Source: an uncultured Oscillibacter sp. (GTDB lineage Bacteria > Bacillota > Clostridia > Oscillospirales > Oscillospiraceae). From it: a DNA stretch of 31,113 bases. The DNA is taken from contig NZ_CAJULS010000013.1 of assembly GCF_910587525.1 (NCBI RefSeq), forward strand, positions 1 to 31,113. The letters are read 5' to 3'. The position numbers and the translations under genes were made by a program. The notes beneath the pieces are model-generated. The model saw only the letters and a program-made list of their open reading frames with translations, did no database searches and was not told the origin of the DNA. Below are positions 7,964-17,652 of the stretch, in pieces. Within the stretch, counting starts at the first letter, position 1. The number at the start of each line of letters is the position of its first letter.

Positions 7964-9685
7964 ATGAAAACGGCTAAACAGTTTCTGCGGCGGAGCGCCG
8001 CGTTCCTTCTGGCGGCATCGCTGCTGTGTACCGCCGCTCTGGCCGCAGAGCCGGAGAAGACAACGGCGGAACAGCGCCGGGAAGATCTGGAGTTTCTCTA
8101 TCAGACCGTGCTGGTGGAAAATCACCCAAACGCTTTCGCCAACGCGCCGGAGTCGGCCTTCCAGGCTCTGAAAAAGGACATTGAATCCCGTCTGGAGACG
8201 GAGAGCGACGTGGAATTTCTTCTGGATCTCATGCGCCTGACGGCGCTGGTGGGGGATTCCCACACCATGATCTCCGCAGGCAGCGCGGCGGACTTCCGGT
8301 GCTATCCCTTCTCCCTGATTCTGCGGGACGGACAGTGGTATCTCTCCACGCTCCCGACGGCGGAGAAAGCCAGTTTGGGAAAGCGGGTCATCGCCGTCAA
8401 TGATCTGCCTGTGGAAAAGATACTGGAGGCCTTTGCCCCGCTGCTCCCTGCCGACAACCCGGTAATGCTGGCCAGGCGCTTCCGGCAGGACTGCCAGATC
8501 GCCGATCTATACGAATACCTGGGCCTGGCAGAGGCCGGAGAGCCCTTGACGCTGACCCTGGCGGGCGGCAGAAAACTGGCCCTGGATCCGGTTCCCTACG
8601 CCGCTTTGCGGGAGGAGGAGCTGGCCTATCTGGCGGACCGCATCACCAAAGCGCCCGCCACCGCCCAGGTGGACTCCTATTACTTCGCCAAGCCTCTGGA
8701 CGGGGATACCTTCTATATTCAGTACAACACCTGCCAGAACGCCCAGGATCTGCCCATGGAGGCTTTCGCCGCCGTGGTGTCCGGAATCCTGGACGAGGGA
8801 AACTTCCGGCGAATCCTGCTGGACCTGCGGAACAACGGCGGCGGCTCCGACGGCGTCATCTGGCCCCTGCTGGAGGTCCTGCGCGGCGAAATGGCGGAGG
8901 GCTGCGAGCTGGTGGGCCTCATTGGCCCTGCCACCTTCTCCTCCGCCCTCATCAACGCTGTGGAGATCCAGGAGATGGGCGGCATTCTGGCTGGGGAGAG
9001 CGCCGGAGGCAGCGTCAGCCACTTCGGGGCGGTGCGCGGCTTCTCCCTGCCCAACTCCGGCATCCGGGGGCAGCTGTCCTCCAAGTACATCGACCTGAAT
9101 ACTCTGCTGGATGCCGGGGCGGGCCGGGGCGTGGTGGCCCTGGAGCCGGACGTGTCTCTTCCTCAGACCCTGGCGGACACCCTGTCGGGAAGGGACACCG
9201 CCGTGGAGTGGCTGCTGGCCCATCCGGAGAAGCTGGCGCAAAAGGAATACCCGGACGCACCTCTGACCCGGGGCCGGTTTATAGGACAGCTGTATGAGGC
9301 CGCGGGCAGTCCCGCCGTGACACTGGACGGACTTCCCTTCGCCGATAATTTTGGCATTGAGTGGTATCTTCCTGCCATGGCCTGGGCCAAGGAGATGGGC
9401 ATCGCCATGGGCAGCTCGGACGGAACCTTTTCCGCCGCCCGGCCCATCACCTGGCAGGAGGCGGCGGTATTCCTTATCCGGACTGCAGGGGAGGACATGG
9501 TCCCCAATCCGGCGGCAGACCGCCGGGGACCCTTACCCGCCGCCCTGGCGGAGGGCGGAAATCAGGCCGCGGTGACCCGGGCCTGGGACTTGGGTCTCCT
9601 GCCGGAACAGGCGGATTTCACCAAGACCCCCACCCGGGCCCAAGGCCTGGAGATGGCAAAGGCCCTCTTTTCTTCGCACTCTTGA
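7964..9685 (+). CDS. Secreted S41-type peptidase with C-terminal SLH repeats
   Basis: The 573-aa protein has a signal peptide (1-28: KTAKQFLRR, a hydrophobic stretch, then ALAAE). It has an S41/Tail-specific-protease-like domain to about residue 400 and two or three degenerate S-layer homology repeats (about 415-570). S41 features are DSHT with His100, LDLRNNGGGSDG (about 287-297), a nucleophile candidate in GPATFSSA (Ser326 or Ser327) and the GESAGGS loop (344-350). SLH-like segments include LPFADNFGIEWYLPAMAWA and MGSSDGTF...RPITWQEAAVFL. It would be exported and held on the cell wall, cutting peptides or proteins there. ATG at 7964 is preferred over GTG at 7952 because it follows GGAG by 6 bases and starts the signal peptide cleanly. 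It has its own promoter and terminator and may belong to the regulon of the preceding two-component system. Confidence 0.88.
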   Translation: MKTAKQFLRRSAAFLLAASLLCTAALAAEPEKTTAEQRREDLEFLYQTVLVENHPNAFANAPESAFQALKKDIESRLETESDVEFLLDLMRLTALVGDSHTMISAGSAADFRCYPFSLILRDGQWYLSTLPTAEKASLGKRVIAVNDLPVEKILEAFAPLLPADNPVMLARRFRQDCQIADLYEYLGLAEAGEPLTLTLAGGRKLALDPVPYAALREEELAYLADRITKAPATAQVDSYYFAKPLDGDTFYIQYNTCQNAQDLPMEAFAAVVSGILDEGNFRRILLDLRNNGGGSDGVIWPLLEVLRGEMAEGCELVGLIGPATFSSALINAVEIQEMGGILAGESAGGSVSHFGAVRGFSLPNSGIRGQLSSKYIDLNTLLDAGAGRGVVALEPDVSLPQTLADTLSGRDTAVEWLLAHPEKLAQKEYPDAPLTRGRFIGQLYEAAGSPAVTLDGLPFADNFGIEWYLPAMAWAKEMGIAMGSSDGTFSAARPITWQEAAVFLIRTAGEDMVPNPAADRRGPLPAALAEGGNQAAVTRAWDLGLLPEQADFTKTPTRAQGLEMAKALFSSHS

Positions 9686-9743
9686 AATAAAGGACGGCGC
9701 CGCCTGCTCTTTCATTCGGGCAGGCGGCGCCGTCCTTTATTTT
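9685..9743. terminator. Strong bidirectional terminator after the S41 gene
   Basis: AAATAAAGGACGGCGCC... starting at 9685 pairs with ...GGCGCCGTCCTTTATTT ending at 9742, giving about 23 bp of near-perfect stem around a loop at 9708-9719. T-rich tails occur on both strands. Confidence 0.92.
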
Positions 9744-9872
9744 CTGATTCTTCTGTCTCTCTACACACAAGATCAAAAACCGTGGCGGGCAACTGGAAAT
9801 TTTCCCATATCGCTTTTGACGGAACCACCTTATGAATTGGGCGCTTTTGCCATATCCCTTCAACAAGCCACA

Positions 9873-9881
9873 TGGTATAAT
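9873..9881 (+). promoter_or_regulatory. Extended -10 promoter of the MFS gene
   Basis: TGGTATAAT is a TGn-extended perfect -10 box 29 bases before the ATG. No good -35 box lies at 16-18 bases, which is common for extended -10 promoters. Confidence 0.6.
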
Positions 9882-9909
9882 TCTGCCAGTAAAACAGGGG
9901 GGACGCAAA

Positions 9910-11085
9910 ATGGTACATCTCTTATTGGCAGTCATCTATATATCCTTCATCAGTCTGGGCCTGCCGGACGCCCTGCTTGGCGCGGCATGGCCCTCCATGT
10001 ATGGCTCCTTCGGCGTGCCGGTCTCTTACGCGGGATTCATTTCCATGATCATCGCTCTGGGCACGATTGTCTCCAGCCTTCAAAGCGCCCGTCTCACCCG
10101 GCGGCTGGGCACCGGGCGGGTGACGGCCATCAGCGTGGCCATTACTGCCGCGGCGCTGTTTGGCTTTTCTGTCAGCAGTTCCTTTTGGATGCTGTGTCTG
10201 TGGGCCGTGCCCTATGGCCTGGGAGCCGGCAGCGTGGATGCCTCCCTCAATAACTACGTAGCCCTTCACTACGCCAGCCGACACATGAGCTGGCTCCACT
10301 GCATGTGGGGTATTGGAGCCTCCGTAGGGCCATACATCATGGGATTGGCCCTCACCGGCCGCTATGGCTGGCACATGGGCTACCGGACCATCGCCCTGCT
10401 CCAGATACTCCTCACCGCCGCGCTGCTGCTAAGCCTGCCTCTCTGGAAAAAACAAGGGGGCGGCGGACCGGAGGACGGCAGTCAGAGTGCCGCGCTGTCT
10501 CTGGGCGGAGTGCTCCGCCTTCCCGGCGCCTTTGCGAGTATGACCGTCTTTTTCTGCTACTGTGCTGTTGAACAGACCATCGGCCTGTGGGCCAGCAGTT
10601 ATCTGGTGCTGCATTTGGGCATCCCCGCTGAGACGGCGGCAGGCTATGCGGGATTGTTTTTCCTGGGTATTACAGTCGGGCGGGGCGCCAGCGGGTTTCT
10701 GACTCTGCGGCTCAATGATGCCCGCATGGTCCACCTGGGCCTGACCATTTTAGCGGCGGGTCTGGCACTCTTACTGCTGCCGCTGGGAACTGGCTTCGCC
10801 CTGACGGCGCTGCTGCTGGCAGGTCTTGGGTGTGCCCCAATCTATCCCTGCCTGATCCATTCCACGCCGGATCATTTTGGAGCAGACCACTCTCAGGCCG
10901 TCATCGGCGTGCAGATGGCAAGCGCCTATGCGGGCACCTGCCTGATGCCCTTTTTCTTCGGACTAATTGCCAACAATGTCAGCGTGGCGCTGTTTCCCGT
11001 GTATCTGACTGTGCTGCTGGCGATTATGGCGGGGATGCACCGCAGACTGATTCGTGTATCCCGGCAGAGGATAAGAGAAGATTGA
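9910..11085 (+). CDS. Major facilitator superfamily transporter
   Basis: The 391-aa protein is very hydrophobic, with about 12 membrane segments in two halves. The first runs VHLLLAVIYISFISLGLPDALLG and the loop after TM2 carries the basic SARLTRRLG stretch typical of MFS loop 2-3. A central charged linker (KKQGGGGPEDGS, about 185-200) separates the halves. The motif LGLPDALLGAAWP and short loops resemble sugar- or drug-type permeases; the substrate cannot be told. ATG at 9910 follows a GGGGGG run by 7 bases; further upstream in-frame codons lie across the promoter. It is convergent with nadE, whose stop lies only 20 bases away, and no terminator is visible between them. Confidence 0.9.
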   Translation: MVHLLLAVIYISFISLGLPDALLGAAWPSMYGSFGVPVSYAGFISMIIALGTIVSSLQSARLTRRLGTGRVTAISVAITAAALFGFSVSSSFWMLCLWAVPYGLGAGSVDASLNNYVALHYASRHMSWLHCMWGIGASVGPYIMGLALTGRYGWHMGYRTIALLQILLTAALLLSLPLWKKQGGGGPEDGSQSAALSLGGVLRLPGAFASMTVFFCYCAVEQTIGLWASSYLVLHLGIPAETAAGYAGLFFLGITVGRGASGFLTLRLNDARMVHLGLTILAAGLALLLLPLGTGFALTALLLAGLGCAPIYPCLIHSTPDHFGADHSQAVIGVQMASAYAGTCLMPFFFGLIANNVSVALFPVYLTVLLAIMAGMHRRLIRVSRQRIRED

Positions 11086-11104
11086 TTTCTGTGTCCAGCC
11101 GTCA

Positions 11105-13027
11105 TTACTCCAGCGTCTCCAGCTCCGCTTTCCACATCGCCCAGCTGGCGTCGCTGGGCATCCGCCAGTCCCCCCGGGGGGAGAGGGCCACGGACCCTAC
11201 CTTGGGCCCGTCGGGCAGACAGTTCCGCTTGAACTGCTGAGAGAAAAACCGCCGGTAAAATACCTTCAGCCATTTCAGAATCACATCCTGGCTGTACCTC
11301 TTCCCCTGGGCATACAGCGCCAGGCGGTAGATTTTGGCAGGGGAGAAGCCCCAGCGGAGCATATAGTACAGGAAGAAGTCATGGAGCTCATAGGGCCCCA
11401 CCAGGTCCTCCGTCCGCTGGCTGATCTCCCCCTGAACGGCGGGCAGCAGCTCCGGAGAGACAGGGGTGTCCAATATATCCTCCAGCACGTTGTGCAGGGC
11501 CTCGTCCTTGCCGGCGTTGTCCCGGGCCAGGTGGGCCACCAGATGCCGCACCAGGGTCTTGGGGATGGAGGCGTTGACGGCGTACATGCTCATATGGTCG
11601 CCGTTGTAGGTACACCAGCCCAATGCCAGCTCGCTGAGGTCCCCGGTGCCGATGACAAGGCCTCCGGTCTGGTTGGCGGTATCCATCAGCACCTGGGTCC
11701 GCTCCCGGGCCTGGGCGTTCTCATAGGTAACGTCGTGGTTCTCCTGACTCTGGCCGATGTCCCGGAAGTGGCTGCGGACGCTGGCGGTAATGTCCACTGT
11801 TTTCAGCGCCGTGCCCAGCTCTTCTGCCAGGACAGCGGCGTTGTTCCTCGTGCGGTCCGTGGTGCCGAAGCAGGGCATGGTGACGGCAATAATGTCCGTC
11901 ATGGGCCGGTCCAGCATTTTCATGGCAAGGCCGGTGATGAGCACCGCTAAGGTGGAGTCCAATCCGCCGGAAAGACCTACCACGGCGGTTTTTGCCCCGG
12001 TGTGCTCCAATCTTTGCTTGAGGCCCAGGGAGGCGATCAGCAGAATCTCCCGGCACCGGGCGTCCCGGTCCTCCTTCCCCTCGGGGACGAAGGGCATAGG
12101 GGAGACGTAGCGGGTGAGCTTGGTCTTTCCCTCAGTCAGGAAGAAAACCGTGTAATCCCGCCGCTGGCTGCCGGGCTCCGGCACAAGGGCCTGGGTGCGG
12201 CGGCGTTCATGGCGGAGACGCTGGATGTCGATCTCGGAAATCAGCAGCCCGCCGTCAAAACGGCGTTCCGCCAGCAGTGCTCCGTTCTCCGCAATCATCT
12301 GGTGTGCGCCAAAGACCACATCGGAGGTGGACTCTCCCGCCCCCGAGCTGCTGTACACATAGCCGCAAGACAGCTTTGCGGACTGGGTCGTCACCAGCTG
12401 GCGGCGGTAGGCGGTCTTTCCCAGCACCTCATTGCTGGCTGAGAGGTTTCCGATGATGGCAGCCCCGGACTGGGCCATCTTCACCGACGGAGAATCCGGG
12501 GACCAGAGGTCCTCGCAGATTTCAAAGCCCAGAGTCAGCCCGGGGACATCTTGGCAGTCAAAAATCTGACCAGCGGCAAAGGCCACGGAAACCTGTCCGC
12601 AGAGGTCCACATACTCCGCCTCCTCCGGTGCGGGGGAAAACCAGCGCTTCTCGTAAAACTCGCCATAGTTTGGCAGGTGCGTCTTGGGAACCAGGCCCAA
12701 AATCTGTCCTTTCTGTATAATTGCCGCGCAGTTATACAGCCGGTCTTTTACCCGCAGGGGTAAACCAACCGCCGTAACCACCTCCAGGTTCCGGGTGGCC
12801 TCCAGCACGGTGCGAAGGGCCTGTTCCGCTCCCCGCAGCAGCGTCTCCTGGAAAAAGAGGTCTTCGCAGGTGTAGCCTGTCAAACCCAGCTCCGGCAGCA
12901 CCAGCATCTTGACGCCGGCCTTCTCCGCCTGGCGCATCATGATAAAGGTCTGCTCCGCGTTATAGTCGCAGTCCGCCAGCCGCATTTTCGGCGCGCCGCA
13001 GGCCACGGCAATGAATCCATCCCTCAT
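11105..13027 (-). CDS. nadE: Glutamine-dependent NAD(+) synthetase
   Basis: The 640-aa protein joins an N-terminal nitrilase-fold glutaminase (1-about 290) to an ATP-pyrophosphatase synthetase domain. The glutaminase triad is visible: Glu46 (LPELGLTG), Lys115 (VPKTHLPNYGEF) and Cys171 (FEICEDLW). The synthetase has the PP-loop SGGLDS at 353-358 and the later LVIGTGDLSELALGW segment. It amidates nicotinic acid adenine dinucleotide to NAD with ATP, using ammonia channelled from glutamine. This is the last step of NAD synthesis, in the cytosol. ATG at 13027 follows GGGAGG by 9 bases; a TTG two codons upstream is too close to that site. Length fits the two-domain family. It is monocistronic. Confidence 0.97.
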   Translation of the reverse strand: MRDGFIAVACGAPKMRLADCDYNAEQTFIMMRQAEKAGVKMLVLPELGLTGYTCEDLFFQETLLRGAEQALRTVLEATRNLEVVTAVGLPLRVKDRLYNCAAIIQKGQILGLVPKTHLPNYGEFYEKRWFSPAPEEAEYVDLCGQVSVAFAAGQIFDCQDVPGLTLGFEICEDLWSPDSPSVKMAQSGAAIIGNLSASNEVLGKTAYRRQLVTTQSAKLSCGYVYSSSGAGESTSDVVFGAHQMIAENGALLAERRFDGGLLISEIDIQRLRHERRRTQALVPEPGSQRRDYTVFFLTEGKTKLTRYVSPMPFVPEGKEDRDARCREILLIASLGLKQRLEHTGAKTAVVGLSGGLDSTLAVLITGLAMKMLDRPMTDIIAVTMPCFGTTDRTRNNAAVLAEELGTALKTVDITASVRSHFRDIGQSQENHDVTYENAQARERTQVLMDTANQTGGLVIGTGDLSELALGWCTYNGDHMSMYAVNASIPKTLVRHLVAHLARDNAGKDEALHNVLEDILDTPVSPELLPAVQGEISQRTEDLVGPYELHDFFLYYMLRWGFSPAKIYRLALYAQGKRYSQDVILKWLKVFYRRFFSQQFKRNCLPDGPKVGSVALSPRGDWRMPSDASWAMWKAELETLE

Positions 13028-13064
13028 TTGCAAAACCTCCCTTTGGAAATTTTATAGCATTCCT

Positions 13065-13093
13065 ATTTTACACCGTCTTTTTCTATTTTACAA
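13065..13093 (-). promoter_or_regulatory. Promoter of nadE
   Basis: On the minus strand TTGTAA (13093-13088), 17 bases and TAAAAT (13070-13065) form a sigma-A-like promoter. It lies about 38 bases before the nadE ATG. Confidence 0.55.
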
Positions 13094-13202
13094 AATATAT
13101 TTTTGCTCACCGTAAAATCCGCCGGCTTTTTTCAGAAGAGGGAGGTCTATACCGCTGCTCAACCCTTTCGGGACTAACCTGTCCCACTGTAGAAATGACG
13201 AC

Positions 13203-13231
13203 AAAAAAGACCGCCGGAGGCGGTCTTTTTT
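13203..13231. terminator. Bidirectional hairpin terminator downstream of rnhA
   Basis: AAAAAAGACCGCC (13203-13215), loop GGA and GGCGGTCTTTTTT (13219-13231) form a perfect stem with T6 on either strand. It is about 180 bases past the rnhA stop on the minus strand. A second reading is that it ends a short plus-strand RNA starting near 13120, but no convincing promoter was found. Confidence 0.85.
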
Positions 13232-13408
13232 GCTGTGTGTGTGTTTAGGAGGGAGAAAACGCATCGGGCTGGGAAAACCCTTTGCTTGATTATTAAGATA
13301 CCCCAGAAACATGACAGAATTGTGTTATTCTTATGAACGATTTGTAAATGATTCCCTTTTTCGATATGACTTGTATTTTTGTCCCTATGGCGTAAGGGCC
13401 GCGCACAT
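13232..13408. other. Gap between rnhA stop and its likely terminator, no gene seen
   Basis: The stretch is AT-rich compared with the neighbours. It holds a short GT run (13236-13245) and no reading frame that looks coding on either strand. It is probably the 3' untranslated region of rnhA. Confidence 0.5.
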
Positions 13409-13846
13409 TTACTTGTACTTCTGGCTTTCCATCACCGCCAGCTCATCGCAGCGGTTGTTATACTCATTCTCCGCGTGGCCCTTGACCCAGTGGTAGCGCA
13501 GGGTGTGTATCTCCTCCAGCGCCAGCAGGCGGTCCCAGAGATCCGGGTTCAGAGCGGGCTTCTTGTCGGACTTCACCCAGCCCCGCTTTTTCCAGCCCTT
13601 GGCCCAGCCCTTTTCCAGCCCGTCAATGACATACTTGGAGTCTGACCACAGGTCCACGACGCAGGGCTCCTTCAAAAGAGACAGCGCCTGGATGACGGCG
13701 GTCAGCTCCATGCGGTTGTTGGTGGTGTCCGGCTCGCCGCCGGAGAGCTCCCGCCGATGGGCCCCGTACATCAGGATCGCGCCCCATCCGCCGGGGCCGG
13801 GGTTGCCGGAGCACGCCCCGTCGGTATAAATGGTAACTGTTTTCAT
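13409..13846 (-). CDS. rnhA: Ribonuclease HI
   Basis: The 145-aa domain starts MKTVTIYTDGACSGNPGPGGWG and carries the full RNase HI active site: Asp9, Glu47 (NNRMEL), Asp69 (LWSDSKYV), His124 (VKGHAEN) and Asp134 (NNRCDELAV). It cuts the RNA strand of RNA:DNA hybrids, removing R-loops and primers. Length matches stand-alone RNase HI (E. coli 155 aa). ATG at 13846 has GGAG about 5 bases upstream. The reading frame is also open for 64 more codons upstream, to a TTG at 14038 with a very good Shine-Dalgarno and promoter. The real product may therefore be a 209-aa membrane-tethered form (separate entry). Confidence 0.95.
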   Translation of the reverse strand: MKTVTIYTDGACSGNPGPGGWGAILMYGAHRRELSGGEPDTTNNRMELTAVIQALSLLKEPCVVDLWSDSKYVIDGLEKGWAKGWKKRGWVKSDKKPALNPDLWDRLLALEEIHTLRYHWVKGHAENEYNNRCDELAVMESQKYK

Positions 13847-14038
13847 CTTTCTCCGCTTCCAAATCTTCCGTATTTTTTCATAGAGGCGTTCCTCAAAGGA
13901 GAGAATGATATCAACCGTCTTTTCCCCTGCCAGCAGATACCGCCTCGGGTAACGTACTAGCATGATACTGTAAATCAGGCAAAAAGGCAATAACTTTATC
14001 ACCAGGAACAGGGCCAGCAAATCTTTTAAGAAATCCAA
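13847..14038 (-). other. In-frame N-terminal extension of rnhA with a hydrophobic segment
   Basis: Sixty-four codons in the same frame as rnhA begin at TTG 14038. They encode a hydrophobic stretch (about residues 5-28, LALFLVIKLLPFCLIYSIML) followed by a basic/charged linker (RLYEKIRKIWKRRK). AGAGGTGG lies 5 bases before the TTG, and a promoter sits just upstream. The sequence looks translated as it stands, giving a membrane-anchored RNase HI of 209 aa, or two products if the internal ATG is also used. Confidence 0.5.
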
Positions 14039-14061
14039 AATACCACCTCTAAAGTGGTATT
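14039..14061. promoter_or_regulatory. Palindrome 1, candidate operator with GTGGTA half-sites
   Basis: AATACCAC (14039-14046) and GTGGTATT (14054-14061) are perfect 8-bp arms around 7 bases. It overlaps the start of the rnhA transcript and the -10 box. It shares its half-site with palindrome 2. Confidence 0.55.
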
Positions 14062-14087
14062 ATAATCTGATTCAATTGTAATATCAA
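14059..14087 (-). promoter_or_regulatory. Promoter of rnhA (minus strand)
   Basis: On the minus strand TTGATA (14087-14082), 17 bases and TATAAT (14064-14059) form a near-consensus sigma-A promoter. The -10 box touches one of the GTGGTA palindromes, so a bound repressor could block it. Confidence 0.75.
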
Positions 14088-14091
14088 CTTA

Positions 14092-14113
14092 AAAAGTGGT
14101 AAATACCATTTTT
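14092..14113. promoter_or_regulatory. Palindrome 2, candidate operator with GTGGTA half-sites
   Basis: AAAAGTGGTA (14092-14101), AA and TACCATTTTT (14104-14113) are 10-bp arms with one mismatch. It lies just upstream of the rnhA -35 box and in front of the Xre-type gene, so one protein could regulate both directions. Confidence 0.55.
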
Positions 14114-14165
14114 CAAGTTCTTATGTATTTTCGAGCACAGTATAAAATATTTGTGAGGTGTTCTC

Positions 14166-14396
14166 ATGAATATAAACCATTACAATGAGTGGGTCAAAAT
14201 TGGCCTGAATATTTTATATTATAGAAAAGAATCTAAAATTACTCAGGAGCAATTGGCTGAGATGTGCGGAAACGTTAGCCGCAATCATATTCAACGCGTA
14301 GAAACAGGAAACGGCGGTGCAAGTGTTGACTTGCTGATTGACATTGCCAAGGCCCTGAACATCCCCTTATACAAGCTCTTTGAATTCAAAGAATGA
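14166..14396 (+). CDS. Small Xre/Cro-type HTH regulator
   Basis: The 76-aa protein is almost all one helix-turn-helix domain (about 10-70: GLNILYYRKESKITQEQLAEMCGNVSRNHIQRVETG, then DLLIDIAKALNIPLYKLF). That quote is split because the helix pair continues past residue 45. It would bind palindromic DNA as a dimer. The gene is clearly more AT-rich than its neighbours, as is the divergent promoter region, which suggests acquisition or weaker selection. ATG at 14166 follows GAGGTG by 5 bases. A -10-like TATAAA (14141-14146) lies upstream with only a weak -35. It is divergent from rnhA, and the paired GTGGTA palindromes between them are its likely operators; that link is inference. Confidence 0.92.
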   Translation: MNINHYNEWVKIGLNILYYRKESKITQEQLAEMCGNVSRNHIQRVETGNGGASVDLLIDIAKALNIPLYKLFEFKE

Positions 14397-14426
14397 GGAC
14401 GTGGATTTCTCCACGTCCTCTTTTTT
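14395..14426 (+). terminator. Terminator of the Xre-type gene
   Basis: GAGGACGTGGA (14395-14405), loop TTTC and TCCACGTCCTC (14410-14420) give an 11-bp perfect stem followed by TTTTTT. The stem begins inside the TGA stop codon. Confidence 0.93.
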
Positions 14427-14515
14427 GAAAAACTTCCCTAAACCTGCCTGCATAAAACCAACGTCCGCATTTCACGCAGCCAAATCCAGCAATTCTCAAA
14501 ATGCGGACTGCTGCG

Positions 14516-14548
14516 GGCCCCTGCAGGGGCCGCCCCTCCGGGCGGCCC
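14516..14548 (-). other. Alternative GC hairpins downstream of gyrA
   Basis: GGCCCCTGCAGGGGCC (14516-14531) is a perfect 16-bp palindrome. It overlaps a 9-bp stem GGGCCGCCC/GGGCGGCCC (14527-14535/14540-14548). The folds compete for the same bases. No T-run follows on the gyrA strand, so termination is doubtful; it may shield the 3' end. An outer pair GTCCGCATTT/AAATGCGGAC (14463-14508) is also present. Confidence 0.45.
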
Positions 14549-14587
14549 GTCCCCCAATCATCCGCAATTCTGAACCTCAGCTTTTCC

Positions 14588-17095
<2,508 letters not shown>

Positions 17096-17166
17096 TTAAT
17101 TCCTCCCTGGAGAAGAGCTGAGAGATTTATTTCTCCACCCTTCCCCCTATAATCTTCACGCTCTTG

Positions 17167-17640
17167 CTACCAGGTCATTTTCAGCCAGTCCATGCCGGGG
17201 TAGGGCTCGCCGGTGTGGAGGTACCACTCCACACATCTGGCGGCCAGCTCCCGGTCCCGCATCGTGCATTTCATGGGGATAACGGACTGCCCGTCGCTGG
17301 GTTCAATGGGGGCCGCCTCTTCAGAATCCAGATAGTCCGGGTCAAAGCAGGCCCAGGCGGCGCGCTCCTCTTCTCTGCTGATCTGCAGGAAGATCAGCCC
17401 TCCGCCGCCGGCGCTCTCCAGCTGGAAAAACCCTTCCTCCATCTCTCCATCCTCATCAGGAGTCAGGTACAGGCTTGAACAGAGACCATTCCGCACTTTT
17501 TCCACAATACCTGTTGCACCTTTTTCTGACAGGTCCTTGATCTCAGTGTCTTCACCAGTATGAAATTCCCAGTTTCCATATTTGATCCGGATTCCATCCG
17601 GCAGCTCGGGTGTTTCCCGTTTTTTGACGATCTCTTCCAT
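17167..17640 (-). CDS. Uncharacterised 157-aa protein between gyrB and gyrA
   Basis: I do not recognise this protein. It is soluble and acidic, with no signal peptide or membrane segment. It has an N-terminal KYGNWEFHTGE segment, a central LCSSLYLTPDEDGEMEEGFFQLES stretch (quoted in part as two pieces: LCSSLYLTPDEDG and EEGFFQLES), a Gly run (AGGGGLIFLQIS) and a C-terminal helix RDRELAARCVEWYLHTGEPY. The C-terminal part faintly resembles Imm1-type immunity proteins, but no toxin gene is nearby and I do not claim that. The start ATG 17640 lies 12 bases after the gyrB stop with a weak TAGGG site, so translation may depend on coupling to gyrB. It is co-oriented with gyrA, 71 bases downstream. 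Confidence 0.8.
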   Translation of the reverse strand: MEEIVKKRETPELPDGIRIKYGNWEFHTGEDTEIKDLSEKGATGIVEKVRNGLCSSLYLTPDEDGEMEEGFFQLESAGGGGLIFLQISREEERAAWACFDPDYLDSEEAAPIEPSDGQSVIPMKCTMRDRELAARCVEWYLHTGEPYPGMDWLKMTW

Positions 17641-17652
17641 GATGAACCCTAT

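Noticed and set aside
13094..13231. Possible small RNA (6S/SRP-like) ending at the strong hairpin
   Set aside because: A short hairpin CCCTTTCGGG and the terminator are present, but no promoter with proper spacing and no SRP or 6S core motif could be found.
17167..17640. Immunity protein of a toxin system
   Set aside because: Only a faint C-terminal likeness to Imm1; no toxin, secretion or polymorphic-toxin gene nearby.
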